64,000 nucleotides of DNA. Source: Lepus europaeus. Taxonomy: Eukaryota > Chordata > Mammalia > Lagomorpha > Leporidae. The stretch is from positions 57,022,448 to 57,086,447 of the forward strand of contig NC_084835.1 in the NCBI RefSeq assembly GCF_033115175.1, given 5' to 3'. Positions within the stretch are counted from its first letter, which is position 1. Each line of letters opens with the position of its first letter. The notes beneath the pieces are model-generated. The model ran no database searches. It was given only the letters and a program-made list of their open reading frames with translations, and was not told where the DNA came from. Shown one piece after another: positions 43,208 through 55,339 of this stretch. Made by a program: the position numbers and the translations under genes.

Positions 43208-43650
43208 GGGGTCGGCACTGTGGCATAGTGGGTAAAGCCGCCGCCTGCAGTGCCGGTATCCCTTATGGGTGCAAGTTTGAGTCCTGGCTACTCCACTTCT
43301 GATCCAGATCTCTGCTATGGCTTGGGAAAGCAGTAGAAGATGGCCCAAATGCTTAGAATAGAGAAATGAGGGAGCAAGTCCTAGATCGCTTGCTGACAAT
43401 AGCAATATCACATGAATACTTAGCAAACCGTTTCAACCATTAGATGCTTGGGCCCCTGCACCTGCATGGGAGACCTAGAAGAAACTTCTGGCTCTTGGCT
43501 TCAGATCGGCGCAGCTCTGGCCATTGCAGCCAATTGGGGAGTGATCCAGCAGATGGAAGACCTCTCTCTCTCTCTGCCTCTCCTTCTCTCTCTGTGTAAC
43601 TCTTTCAAATAAATAAATAAATAAATAAAAGATCTTTTAAAATAAATAAA
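43208..43650 (+). mobile_element. CSINE split by a 90-bp foreign insert
   Basis: Head and first body part at 43208-43354, second body part and tail at 43445-43650 with (AAAT)n. The intervening bases do not belong to the SINE. Confidence 0.9.
43355..43444 (+). other. Non-repeat insert within a CSINE
   Basis: A block of about 90 bp placed in the GCCCAAGTGCTTGGGCCC site of the SINE, with ATGCTT duplicated at both borders. One plus-strand frame is open for 28 codons and reads like ordinary protein (NREMREQVLDRLLT), but this length is expected by chance. Source unknown. Confidence 0.7.
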
Positions 43651-43929
43651 TAAATAATAAATAAAATAGCATCCTCTTTCTATGCAGCAGCTGCCCTTTC
43701 TATGTTTTCTCTCAGTGCTTCCAGGCCCACTTTGACCATCTCAGAATCTCCTACTGGACTTACTGGACTGGATTATCTTTGGTTGAGCTTGATGCTGATG
43801 CAGTGGCCCAGATATATCTCGTACTGTTACTGTGCCATTGGGCTTCATGGCTGTCAAATCAGTTTGATTCTTCATTTAGGAATAACTTTCATCCTCTTTA
43901 AGTGGAGCCCCAAACCCCAAATCCCATTT
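43651..43929. other. Unique DNA, no gene seen
   Basis: No repeat or convincing frame recognised. Confidence 0.45.
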
Positions 43930-44310
43930 AAGGATTTCTACTGTTTGAATATGATTTGGTTCCCCAAATCTTACAGGAGTTTAGAGCCCAAAGTCTTGTG
44001 TTAATGACACTAAGGAGAAAGTTAAGCCAATGACCGTGTTTAGAGTAGAGAGCTCTGGAAAGTGATCAGATGGAATTAGTCATTAGGGTAGAACTCCTGT
44101 GGTTTAATCCTGGTGGCTACACAGAGGCAGACGTAGACTCTTGATCTCCCTGTGTCTTGCTGTGTGATGGTTGTACCATCTCAGGACTCTGCTTATGGGA
44201 AAGTCACAGTCAGATGGGCTCCTGGACTTTGAACCTCCAGAACAGTGAGTCCAAATAGACCCGTTTATTTGTAAAGCTAGGCTGCCTCAATCATTTCCCC
44301 ATGGATGTTG
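43930..44310 (+). mobile_element. ERVL-MaLR-type LTR (candidate)
   Basis: Starts TGTTTGAATATGATTTGG and ends around CCAGAACAGTGAGTCCAAAT, the arrangement of a solo MaLR LTR. An ATGGTTGTACCATCTC segment sits in the middle. Old, with no internal sequence nearby. Confidence 0.5.
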
Positions 44311-44554
44311 GTTTCCAATTATAAAGAAGGAGATGGAAATGACTGGTAAGGATTTTTTAGGCCCCAGAACTTGGGCTCTTCTCATGTAAAGAGGATTGAT
44401 GGAAATCTTTACCAGCCCTTCTTTGTGGAGAAATACTTAGGGTATAGCATCATCACCAAGACTCAGTGGCAGCAAATGCTGAGCTTATACAGTCCCCAAA
44501 GCCAGGCTGTCTGCTTCAGGGGCTAATGGACATGGCACAGGTATGGCCCTGTGA

Positions 44555-44760
44555 AGAAAGGCATTTGAGTCCCAGCTCTGCCACCACCTGGCCATGGGAC
44601 CTCAGCAGGTCACTTAATTTTTGGAAATTTTGGTTTGCTCCTCTGTAAATGGGATTCATAATGTTTCACATTGTGAGGCTGACATGAGATAATACTTAGG
44701 TGTTAAGCACATAGCCTGGGGCCTAGGACGTAGAAAGCATTGACAATGTCAATACCTGTT
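44555..44760 (+). mobile_element. MIR
   Basis: Long forward MIR: CCCAGCTCTGCCACCACCTG, ACCTCAGCAGGTCACTTAAT, CTCTGTAAATGGGATTCATA, and a GCATTGACAATGTC-type end. Confidence 0.85.
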
Positions 44761-45487
44761 ATGAGTGAAGTCTTTGTCTTTGTGTCCTTATGTTTCTCCA
44801 GGTGAAACTAAATTTCCCTGCAGTCCCCAGCACAGGTGCAAAGGGTAACCAAAGGAAAAAAACCATGACTGTAAATCTGTCACATTTTCTGTTGATGCAA
44901 TACTTTAGATATTTAAATATTCATGTGTTTGGCAAAAGCATTAGGGCTAGAGTGATAAATCTGAAACATATAGATAGTTATCTGAGACATTAAAGGGAGA
45001 CAGATGGTCTTTAGGGCATTGAGGATTGACCAAGTATGCATTAGTAATTCAGGCTGTTATATGTCATTAAGTTTGAAGCCATTTTTCTGTTCCTTCTCTA
45101 TAAGTTGCAACACTAGGTATGCTGTATCGACAACAGCAAAGTGGAATACAGATCAATATGATTAGCTTTGAAGGGAACTGAAAGTACAGGGAAGGTATAC
45201 CTTTAAAAATCTGATTTTTCTTATAACGGGAAATAGCTTTATTATTTTGGATATAGGTCAGCAGATAGTTTCTGGTTGTTAAAAAAAACATTTTCAAACT
45301 CATACAAGCCGTTTACTTTTGTGGGGAACAATTTTTGGAGTAGAGAGTAAAGACAAGACTTACTGAGTCTTTGTATTTCTACAAATCATTTAAGATACTT
45401 TCCTTCATTTTTTTCCTGCAGAAAATGTCTTCAGCTTATAAGTTTTCCTTTTCTTGGCTTTGGTGATATTGTATCTGTAATTTACTT
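44761..45487. other. Unique AT-rich DNA, no gene seen
   Basis: No repeat family assigned with confidence. Confidence 0.45.
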
Positions 45488-45805
45488 TCTTTTTTAAAAA
45501 TTATTTATTATTTATTTGAGAGAGTTACAGAGAGAGGGAAGTCTTCATCTGCTGGTTCACTCCCTAAATGGCTGCCATGGCTGGAACTGGGCCACTCCAA
45601 AACCAGGAGCCAGGAGCCAGGAATGTCATGCAGGTCTCCTGTGTGGGTGCAGGGGCATGAGCATTTGGGCCATCTTCCACTGCTTTCCCAGACCAGAAGT
45701 ATAGAGCTGGATCAGAAGAAGAGCAGCTGGGACAGGAACCTGTGCCCACATGGGATTCGAGCAACACAGGCAGAGGCTTAACCTACTATGCCACAGTGCC
45801 GACCT
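45488..45805 (-). mobile_element. CSINE
   Basis: Complete reverse copy. TGTAATTT at 45475 and 45809 may be its target duplication. CCAGGAGCCAGG is duplicated in the body. Confidence 0.87.
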
Positions 45806-45890
45806 CACGTGTAATTTGATTTCTAATTCTCTTCTTATTAACCCATTGTTATGTCAAACATTTGAAACTCGCTTTAGTGCTAATATTATT

Positions 45891-46214
45891 TTTTAAAGAT
45901 TTATTTATTTATTTGAAAGAGTTTCACAGAGAGAGAAGGAGAGGCAGAGAGAGAGTATATGAGAGAGAAAAAGGTCTTCCATCCACTGGTTCACTCCCCA
46001 ATTAGCCACAACAGCTAGAGCTGTGCTGATCCGAAGCCAGGAGCTAAGAGTTTCTTCCAGGTCTCCCACATGGGTGCAGGGGCCCAAGGACTTGAGCCAT
46101 CCTCCACTGCCCTCCTGGGCCACAGCAGAGAGCTGGACTGGAAGAGGAGCACCCGGGACTAGAACCCGGTGCCCATATGGGATGCCGGCACCGCAGGCGG
46201 ATGATTAACCAACT
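45891..46214 (-). mobile_element. CSINE
   Basis: Complete reverse copy with an AAAGATTTATTTATTTATTT-type tail and the head ending in GCACCAGCCCC. Confidence 0.93.
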
Positions 46215-47469
46215 GAGCCACTGCACCAGCCCCAGTGTGTGTGTATTTGAGTGAGTTTATTTTCAGTTTGGTTACAAGGTACTGGTAAAATTTAATAGTA
46301 GATAAATATGTTGTATTGACTCAACTAAACCTAGGTGTGGTAGAAGGTGTTGTCTGAAGTTGCAAAAGTCTTTCCCATCCTACTGTCTCTACCAGAATTC
46401 TGCTAGCCCTCTGTCAAATGGTGGCCTCTACAGCTACTTTTTCTGAATCTGTGTGCTACTTTATGGCAGCCTCAGCTAATTGAGGATGGCAGAATTGAAG
46501 CCATGGGACTCGTGTGGCTGGTAGAAAATAAAGTGGAGGGGATGAAAAGCTTCTGCCCTGCCGTCCCTTGGGTTGCTCAGTTTTGTAACTCAGACACTGT
46601 TCTGATTGGAAGCCAAGCAGCTTCATAGAGGAGCCTTGGGGACATGCATTCCAGCCGACAGCCGGTGTCAGCCTCCAGGTAGCTGAACTAGTTCCGAATC
46701 TGCACCTTCGGATTATAGCAGGCCCAGGAACTGCCCTGACTGATGCCATCTGCTTCAGAACTGAGCCAGTCCTCGTGAGGCCACCGCGTGCGGCTTGTGA
46801 GCAGCATAGATACCTGCGGGGTTTACACCAGTGCGTAGACATGCTCGTTGCACAGTGTGACATGACAAGGCCATCGGGTTCAGCCTCTGGTTTTAAACAC
46901 TTTCCTAGTGTTTTTTAAGAATCCCTTGGATACGTTAGTAGCCTGGATTAAAAACAGCCCCAATTGACTGGTAAAACTGTAGAATTTTATTCAGATTTTT
47001 ACTATCACCTGTGGAAGAAGTAGATCAATATCTTGATAGTAAGAGCCCCTAGGATTTTCAGATAAGCAATTATCAATGTTTTGATTTCTAGAAAGAAGTT
47101 ATTTTCACCTTTGAGACAGAAATTGAAACTGTGTGTGTGTGAGTTATTCAAGCTCTAAGCATCACAGTCATCTCGTGATACTGTTTTCTGCTAAAAGGCT
47201 CAAGGGCAAAAATAGCAACAACAACAAATAACAGCAATAAATAAACACAAATTGAAAGCTTTGCCCTGAAATCAGAGAGGTTTGCTTTACAAAGGAATGA
47301 AAAGGAAAGTCCAAGGAGAATTTGACTTGACTAATTTTATAGATAGATTGGTTTGTGATATTTTAGACAAATAGTAATACTTAGTTATGTCTCTAGTTTT
47401 TGATTTGTATCTCTAGTTATTTAAAACATACATTTATTTCACACTGACCTAGAAGAGGATTGTCTGTAA
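46215..47469. other. Unique DNA, no gene seen
   Basis: No convincing frame. 46380-46500 may be an old unclassified repeat. Confidence 0.45.
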
Positions 47470-47650
47470 AACTATTCAAAATTTTCATAAATAGTACCCT
47501 GTTAAATTCTCATCCAGGCCTCTGTGGTCATACTAACATTATTCCATTTTTGTAGTTAAGGCAACTGAGGCCTATAGAAGTGAGGTAATTTGTTGAGAGT
47601 GCTATACTCAGTAGAAGGGCTGGAACCTGGGCTCACAGCCCACATTCATA
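47470..47650 (-). mobile_element. MIR
   Basis: Reverse MIR: CATTTTTGTAGTTAAGGCAACTGAGG region, GTGAGGTAATTTGTTGAGAG and GGGCTGGAACCTGGGCTCAC. Confidence 0.8.
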
Positions 47651-49154
47651 ATGGATCAGTTTCCTCTCCTGCCTTCTTAGCTTAAGAAACTCACTAAAAT
47701 TTCAGCTAATTGCCCAATTCCTTAATTAACTGGATTTTTCCTCTCCACAAACATTTGAAAAGGAAAATAATAGGAAATAAACTTAATAATAGAGAGTTTT
47801 AATGCAAGTTAGTTCAGTTTTGGGGGCTGTCAACTGACACATGACCACACTGAGAGGCCCAGGAATGTCCAAGGTCAGCCCAGCCACAACAGAGGCCCAC
47901 GATGATATAACTTGGACCAGGGATAATATAATGCAGACTAAGTTCAGAGACCAAAGACAATATAACCAGGACTCAGAGCAGGGCGGGGGATCCAAGGGCG
48001 CAGAATTCCCTGACAAAGCAATAGTCCATGAGCCCAATACATTTGTGATCCAGGAACCTAATGACTGACCTTTCCCAGAGGTCACAGTAAGCTGTAGGTC
48101 AGGAAGTCAGACAGATGAGCAGACAAGTAGCTCTGTTCCCATCTGACTCCTATCAGAGAACCACTTCAAACAGCCCAAGAAATATCACTGAGCACCTGTC
48201 CTGTGCAAGGCGCTGATTCAGAGTTCAGGTGTCAAAAGCACTGCAATAGGACCCCTTGTGTTTAGAATCTCCAGTCCAATGGTACAGACCACACACCACC
48301 CTTACCAGGCCACAGAAGGGAGCAGGTCCCTGAGAAGCTTGCTGCGGTGGACGCAGCAGAAGCAGTGTTGTCTGTGGCGCTTCTTCACCACCACACTTCA
48401 GAAATGCAAGGTGACTTCCTACATTTGATCTTATCCAAAAGGTCAAGAAGTGATGCCAGGTGACTTCCTGATTGGGGGGGGGGGTGCTTCCTCTGCCTCC
48501 CTTGCTCCCTCCACTGCAGAGTTCTTTTCCTACCCATCTGCCTGCAAAACTCACGACCTTTTTGCTCACTTTGTTGCTGACTCCTTGAGGAAGGCTCCTC
48601 CCCACTGCCTCAGTACTTAGCAGTTAATGCTCCATACCTCAGCTTGCCCTGCCCTGTGGGGCTGTGTATTGTGCCATCAGATAGTGGGGTCCTCAAGTGT
48701 GGTGCATCTGTTTTTCCCAGAGCCTGGCAGTTATTAAGTGCCCACATGGAACAGACCCTAAATCATGTGCTTTATGTAGGTAATTTGTAATTTATGTATT
48801 TCATAATTTCCTCACCTCACAAACAAGGAAAGTGAGGCTCTAAGACGTGTGTTGTAAGTGCTAAGAAAAAAAACTAAAGCAGGCTGATGAGACAGAACTG
48901 GGAGCTCTTTCTTACAAGGTGTTACTTATGTCTGGTCATCCTTTGCTTTGGATGCAGGACAAGGGCTACAAGAGCCTGGAGCTCAAACACTATGTTTTTC
49001 CATAGAATTACAGAAAAGTATGTTTGGCAAGAGGAGCAGCATAGATCATGTAGGTGACATGAGACTTCCTGGATTTGTGACCAGCCCAGGACTAGAGCTT
49101 TATCTGAAGTCAAAGAAAGGGTGAAGAAAATTTTATGTTTCAAATTAAGTGTAC
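47651..49154. other. Unique DNA, no gene seen
   Basis: Contains a G-run at 48474-48484 and a weak reverse MIR-like stretch near 48775-48845. Short frames only. Confidence 0.45.
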
Positions 49155-49168
49155 TGTAGGAGAATATT

Positions 49169-49259
49169 GTTTTTAAAGATTTTTTTTTGTTTGAGAGGCA
49201 GAGTGACAGAGAGGGGAAGAGAGAGAGAGAGAAAGAGAGAGAGGTGGAAGGAGAGGGAG

Positions 49260-49295
<36 letters not shown>

Positions 49296-49549
49296 TCTTT
49301 CATTTGCTGGTTCACTCCCCAAATGCCTGTAAAGGCTGGGGCTAGGCCCAGCAAAAGCCAGGAAGTAGGAACTCCATCCTGTTCTCCAATATGGGTGGCT
49401 GGGGCCCAAGTACTTGAGTCATCAGCATTGCTCTCCCAGGCACATTAGCAGGGAGTGGGATTAGAAGCTGGGACGCAAACCAGGACTCTCATATAGGATA
49501 TGGGAGTTCCAAGCAGCAGCTTAACCTGCTGCATCACAATACCCACCCC
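49169..49549 (-). mobile_element. CSINE with long GA tract
   Basis: Reverse copy with a perfect 14-bp target duplication, TGTAGGAGAATATT, at 49155 and 49550. The GA stretch has expanded to about 85 bp (49210-49293). Confidence 0.95.
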
Positions 49550-49679
49550 TGTAGGAGAATATTTTTATGTCAAAGAAGTATTTTATAGGGAGGTTTTATG
49601 AGGTAATGAAAAATTCAGTATCTATAAAGTTTTCCAAGTTGGTGTCTCATTTACACCTTTGAAAGTCTAGAAGGCAAGA

Positions 49680-50650
49680 AGCTACTGGCTGCTGCAATGT
49701 GCAACAGGACCAGTAAGTTCCATGGCCACACACTCTCTTTCCACCCCCTTTGCTAACAAGTCAGTCTCTTGGTATGATGCAGTGTATGTGGGGCACTGTG
49801 TCAGATGGTGAAACCCTGTATGTGTTTGTTCTGAGGCTCTGTGGGCAGAGCAAAGGCTAAACATATTTGCATTAGTATTAATTGTAGTCATTAGAAATCA
49901 GTGGTCTATCCAGGATAGAAGGGCCCAGTGTAATCATCTTGTCACCATGTGTGCAATCAGTTTACATGAAGGGTGGCCCTATTTTAGAGGCTAAACATTG
50001 ATCTCTATGCTGGCAGGTTGGGCAGTTGGCAGTGGCATGACTAGCTCAGCCCTGGAGAATGAGAGCTCATTCTGTTAGTCCTATGCATCATCTCCATTCC
50101 TCCCACCTCAGCTACTCTGTTCATGAGCTCACTGTGACACCAAAGGTGCCCTTTGACAGAAGCCGGCTAACTTCAGTAACTGAGACTCACTGGGGCTTCA
50201 GTGTTCTGTCAGTGGTGGATGTTGTCTGATGGTGTCCTCATGCTACACAAAGATCTTCACATTTGGACCCACTCCTCTATATTCATGCATTTGTCTCTCC
50301 TCTAGAATGCCTTGAACTTGATAATCCAGTCTTCCTCCATGATGGTGCCTAACCAACCAGCCAGGCCATTTACAACCAGCCATGAGTCAGTACATGTTCT
50401 GACCCTGATTTCCTCTCTTCCTACACTAAGCATATGATAAGGTAAAGCACTCAAATCTCTGTCCATGGGGAGGAGTTTTGAGTGGAGCTGTAACACAACA
50501 GCTGTCCAGTTTGGCTTTATCTGCATGCTAAGCCAAAGCATTTGTGAACAAAGTTTGCCCCTTGCCCTTCTCCGTGAGTTGATTGTATGGGAGACCCTCA
50601 CCTCCAGGGAGTGGGGAGGTGTCAGCTGAGAGCTACACTGTAAATGCATT
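49680..50650 (-). mobile_element. ERVL-type pol remnant (RNase H and integrase)
   Basis: The minus-strand frame at 50302-50649 ends in TDSWLVVNGLAGWLGT, the RNase H segment typical of ERVL-type pol. Downstream, across frameshifts, are integrase-like traces: a DDYTGPF block near 49950 and a LLAKGVEREC block near 49740-49780 in the position of the DQG-THFT region. Many stops and shifts make it inactive. Pol normally supplies reverse transcription and integration. Confidence 0.65.
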
Positions 50651-52391
50651 CCATATCCATCTCAGGTGAATGCAAGGAGCTTCTGGCTGTCACTTCTGAC
50701 AAGGACAGGAAGAGTGCATTTGTCACATCTCTGGTAGCAAATCTGAAGCCATGCTGATCTCTAGGAAAAATACCACATTTTCATAGAAGCTGCAGTTGGG
50801 GACACTGCCCCCAGCAGAGATGCAAGAGTGTGCTGTCATCTGTTAGGATCTACCTGCTTATGTAGGTGCCAGCCTGGTGAAGGAACTGGGACTTGATGAA
50901 GACCATCACCTCTGCAGTCTCAAGGGTGCTGAACACAGTAACTTGGATTCATCCTGACGTGGTGTGTGTGTGTGTGTGTGTGTGTTGATATTAGGAGCTT
51001 CTATTTTGCCTTTCCACTTCTGCCACAGGCCAAAAGACTAAGGGAGGTGGTGTATATGCTATTGAGTCCTTCATCCTAACTATGCATTTGAGATCCAGTG
51101 AAATGACCAAGCACACAGTTGGGCTATTTTGAATTGGAAGTGGCCTAGGACTTCATTTATTGCCTGAGCTCACATCCTGGTTCTAACCAGGTGCTGGGAA
51201 GATGCTTTGTGTCTCTATGTTTCAAAACCCTCTCAGCCTTTGTGTCAGATTATCCTTGACATGTGCACATGATTCTCTTTCCCTGGTTCACACTTACAGA
51301 AGTAAATAGCAAGACCACTTTCAGAGGAAGGACTTGGGGAATCATGGCCGTGCACACACTTGATGGAATATTCTAGATATTCTTTCTCTTGGGGATAAAA
51401 CCTCTCCTCCAATCACAGAGATCATGGTAGGGAAACTGGATCAAGTATGGGAACTGAACAAGGGGTTGTGAAATTTTATTAAAGCTGATACTCAGCCTCT
51501 TAATCATTCATCATCGATTTTTTAACTGTGTATGAGTAACACTCATGTTGGATGCCCATCCGTCTTCCCCAAAGCACACCAAGTTCTGTTAATTATCTCC
51601 ATAGCTCTCTGTGGGCCAGGCCTCCTGGTTGCCATTCCACTCTTGCTACTCATTTTGGTCCCTGCACTCACCTTACTTCTCCCAGCCTGGTGCCAACACC
51701 TGGCATCCCCATCACTCTTGAGTTCTGGAACAGTGCATCCTTCCATCGCTCTGCCCACAGCCACCTCTGAGCTTCTTAGGGATGCTTGTGTCCCTCTCAC
51801 CAGCACATTCCTGATTTCTGATAAGATCTCTTGGGACAAGGCGGGGGTAGTTCAGGGCCCTACAATAGCTGGATAACATCTGTAGTATGTCTACCTGGGA
51901 AGCCTCTTTATGGGTTCTTCTATTTTCCACTACAGCAGTTGTGACATTCCAACTTAACGTAGTGTGCTATTGTAGTAGAGAAAAATTCTCCTCTCTTTTC
52001 AATGAACCTTTTTCCTTTCCCAACTTATGTTCCATTAGTCCTGACCCAGAGCCCTCAGTGCCTGGTCTCATATGCACTCCCTGGTTCTTGCTGGGACATA
52101 CTGGCTGTGTCCAGCAGTGACATCAGTGTTGTCTTCCCATCAGTAGTCCTCTCATTTAGTGGCTTACAATAGCAACTATTTTATTGTTTTTCACAAATTT
52201 CTGGCTTAGGAATAGAGGCAGGGCTCAGCCAGGTGACTGTTACAGCCTCAGTGAAGGTCACTTGGTGGGGGCTAGCTGTATAACAGGCTGGTCTGGGGGG
52301 GTCTTCACACAGCCTGGTTTGTGTCTTTAGAGGGACAGTTGTAGGGGCTTTGCATGACTCTGCAGTATGAGGATCTCAAGGTAAGTGAACT
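50651..52391 (-). mobile_element. Possible upstream part of the ERVL element (tentative)
   Basis: Lies where RT and connection would be, but I recognise no clear RT motif. It contains (TG)n at 50961-50986. It may be unique DNA. Confidence 0.3.
50961..50986. repeat. (TG)n microsatellite
   Basis: Thirteen TG units. Confidence 0.95.
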
Positions 52392-52715
52392 TTTTAAAAT
52401 AAGATTTATTTATTTATTAATTAATTTATTTTAAAGGTAGGGTGCTGGGGATGCATGGAGTGCATGGGACACACACACACACACACACACCCCTTCCATT
52501 TGCTGATTCACTCCCCAAATAGCCACAAAACAGCCAGCACTAGGCCAGGCTGAAGCCAAGAACTCCATCTAGGTCTCTTGCATGGGTAACAGTGGCCATT
52601 ATCCACTGCCCTGTCAGGTGCAGAAGAGGAAGCTGGGTCACAAGCAGGGCAGCTGTGACTTGAACTGGTACTCCACGCCAGTGTTGTGGATGGCAACTTA
52701 ACCTGCTGCGAACAA
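52392..52715 (-). mobile_element. Old CSINE with (CA)n
   Basis: Diverged reverse copy whose GA stretch has been replaced by (AC)n at 52469-52490. Confidence 0.8.
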
Positions 52716-52879
52716 ATGAGACCTCAGCTCATAACGGGAAGACTAGCAAAAAATTTGCCACCACCCTAACCCTTCCATACTTCTTTAGCTGACCAGTATG
52801 TGTTAATTTGGATGTACTTTCTTGTGGATTGAACTTTGTTACTGTCTTGATGGCCAGGATGGCATCTGAGAATGGAATT

Positions 52880-52924
52880 CTCCAGAATACTATAATACCC
52901 AGAAGGGTGAGGGGATTAAGATTG
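52880..52924 (+). repeat. 45-bp perfect direct repeat, copy 1
   Basis: Begins CTCCAGAATACTATAATACC and ends GGGGATTAAGATTG. It is repeated without change at 53638-53682, and both copies are in otherwise non-repeated sequence. Confidence 0.95.
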
Positions 52925-53637
52925 AGGGTTGTACTTATTGGCAGGCAAAGCAGAGCCTCTGCATTACTGGAAGCAAGTGGGGACACGGGCCACAGATAGG
53001 GAGGAGGAGCCAATTCTGCAAGCCCTGATGGCTCAGGGAATTATGAGGCTCCAAATTTTTCCAGATGGTCCTATCCCACCTTGGGATTCCCCTCTTTCCC
53101 CTGTGGATCCATGACCTTGGTCTATCACTTACCAGAGCTGAATCCTTTCCTGCTATACTTCATAGTTGAGCCCTGCAGCTGATCTGTCTTTACTGCCCTT
53201 TTGCTGGAGACTGTGTGGTCATGGTGGCCCAGTGACTTCCTCATTTCACTTTAGACAGGAGCTGAATTTAATACAGGCTTTGTTGTCTTTCTACAGTATA
53301 TCATTGGCTCCCAGAAAAGTGTCTCATTCCATGGACTTTATAATTACTATTTCACCAGAACCTCTTGAATGCCTGTGATGTGGCACCCACCATGGACTCT
53401 ATTTATAGTGCCCTTGTCTTTATATACACTCTGAGACCTTTGGTACCTGCCTGCCTGCAACCTTCCAGGAGTGATCAGTGTGCCACTTGCCCAGAGGAGG
53501 GAGCCTCACACTGATGAGTGAACTCCTGGTGACTCTCCCCTAGGCCTATTCTCAGAACCTGATATCTTCCTTTGTGTTCCTGTGAGAAGGGACTGTGAAG
53601 CAGGTATTTGGATGCAGGGTGTTTTGTGGTTGGTACT

Positions 53638-53682
53638 CTCCAGAATACTATAATACCCAGAAGGGTGAGGGGATTAAGATTG
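53638..53682 (+). repeat. 45-bp perfect direct repeat, copy 2
   Basis: Identical to 52880-52924, start to start 758 bp apart. The flanks on neither side are similar. Confidence 0.95.
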
Positions 53683-54387
53683 GGAAAAGGGAGAGGCAGA
53701 GGTAACTCTGGAGCTGCCTTGGCTCAGGCTGAGTCTTGGCCCTGGCCTTTGTCCTTCTGTGATCAGTCCTGTGTCTTGTGATGGCAGGTCCCGTCCCTGC
53801 CTCCAACAAGTAGTCATGGTTTTGGCTGAGCATTGAGGCATCTTCCTTCATCCAGTGGCAACACCTGGCAGTACTCAGCTGTACTCTATAGTAGCCAGCA
53901 TCCTGCCATGTGGAGAAAGGGCGCATCGGCACTGAAGGGAAAATTTGAGGATGTCCGGTATGATTGACCACACACCCCTTGTTTGGGCCATGAGATGTCA
54001 CCCTGGAGACAATAATGAGCAGCTGGACAGGTAAAGGCCATGAACTGGGGGATGTGAGTTCATAGCTCCAAGGTAGGCTTGCTCCCAGCAATGGCAGCCA
54101 GAGGAAGGGCAACAGCAGAGAGCCCTGGCGTATGCTAAGTGCTAAGTGTTTATTAAATGGGAAGTCTTGAATATATTTAAGGCCAGAACTATAGTGAATA
54201 GACTCAAAAGAGGAGTCTAGCTGGGTAGACTGTGGTGGAATTCCTCCTTCTAGTGAGCCCTTCAATGAACTTCAGATACATGTCATAGAAAACCCTTCCT
54301 TGGGGTAGGTTCTGGTCTGGATCAGTTCCTTATTATAGCCCTTATTCAGGTATGAGTGAAATGAACTTTTATGGAACAGCTAAAAAT
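53683..54387 (-). other. Region with a 205-codon minus frame
   Basis: The minus-strand frame 53648-54265 has no domain I recognise. It could be a further diverged part of the ERVL-type element or chance. AATATATTTAAG at 54170 is TATA-like on the plus strand. Confidence 0.25.
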
Positions 54388-54398
54388 CAACAATTTTT

Positions 54399-54730
54399 TT
54401 TGACAGGCAGAGTGGACAGTGAGAGAGAGAGAGACAGAGAGAAAGGTCTTCCTTTGCTGTTGGTTCACCCTCCAGTGTCTGCCGCGGCCGGCACGCTGCA
54501 GCCAGTGCACCGCGCTGATCCCAAGGCAGGAGCCAGGTGCTTCTCATGGTCTCCCATGGGGTGCAGGGCTCAAGCACTTGAGCCATCCTCCTCTGCACTC
54601 CTGGGCCATAGCAGAGAGCTGGCCTGGAAGAGGGGCAACCAGGACAGAATCCAGCGCCCCGACCGGGACTAGAACCCAGTGTGCCGGCGCTGCTAGGCGG
54701 AGGATTAGCCTGTTGATCCACGGCACTGGC
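54399..54730 (-). mobile_element. CSINE (young type)
   Basis: Full-length copy flanked by CAACAATTTTT at 54388 and 54731. Confidence 0.95.
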
Positions 54731-54988
54731 CAACAATTTTTAATTATGTTTTCAAGGGATGATGTGGTTGAAGTTTTAAATCACCCACTAAGTGAGTTTT
54801 TGGAATAGTCTTATTTGTATTTAGTTAGAAACTGTTTTTGCTCTCCTGCCTGAGTTAGGGAAGCCCAGTCATTCTGGAAAGATTTCCAGCAGGAAAGGTT
54901 GGAATAATAAGACACTTGTGGTCAACTAGGGGTCTCAGCCAAATGTTTGTACAACAAGTGTTATAACTAGGGGCAGAAAATTAAGGTA

Positions 54989-55327
54989 TTTTAAAAAAAA
55001 GATTATTTATTTGAAAGTCAGAGTTATACAGAGAGAGTAGAGGCAGAGAGAGAGAGAGAGAGAGAGGTCTTCCATCTGATGGTTCACTCTCCAATTGGCC
55101 GCAATGGCTGGAGCTGCGCTGATCCAAAGCCAGGAGCCAGGAGCTTCCTCTGGCTCTTTCACGTGGGTTCAGGGGCCCAAGGATCTGGGCCATCTTCCTA
55201 CTGCATTCCCAGGCCATAGCAGAGAGCTGGATCGGAAGAGGAACAGCCAGGACTAGAACCTGCGCCCATATGGGATGCCAGCACATCAGGCCAGGGCATT
55301 AACCCGCTGCGCCACAGCTCTGGCCCC
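54989..55327 (-). mobile_element. CSINE
   Basis: Complete reverse copy. GAAAATTAAGGT (54976) and GAAAATTAACGT (55328) form the target duplication. (GA)n at 55049-55067. Confidence 0.94.
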
Positions 55328-55339
55328 GAAAATTAACGT

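Noticed and set aside
48225..48605. 126-codon minus frame with Gly-rich part
   Set aside because: It contains the G/C homopolymer at 48474-48484 and shows no family features.
53648..54265. 205-codon minus frame as a gene
   Set aside because: No recognised domain, and its tail covers the 45-bp repeat. More likely decayed ERVL-type or random sequence.
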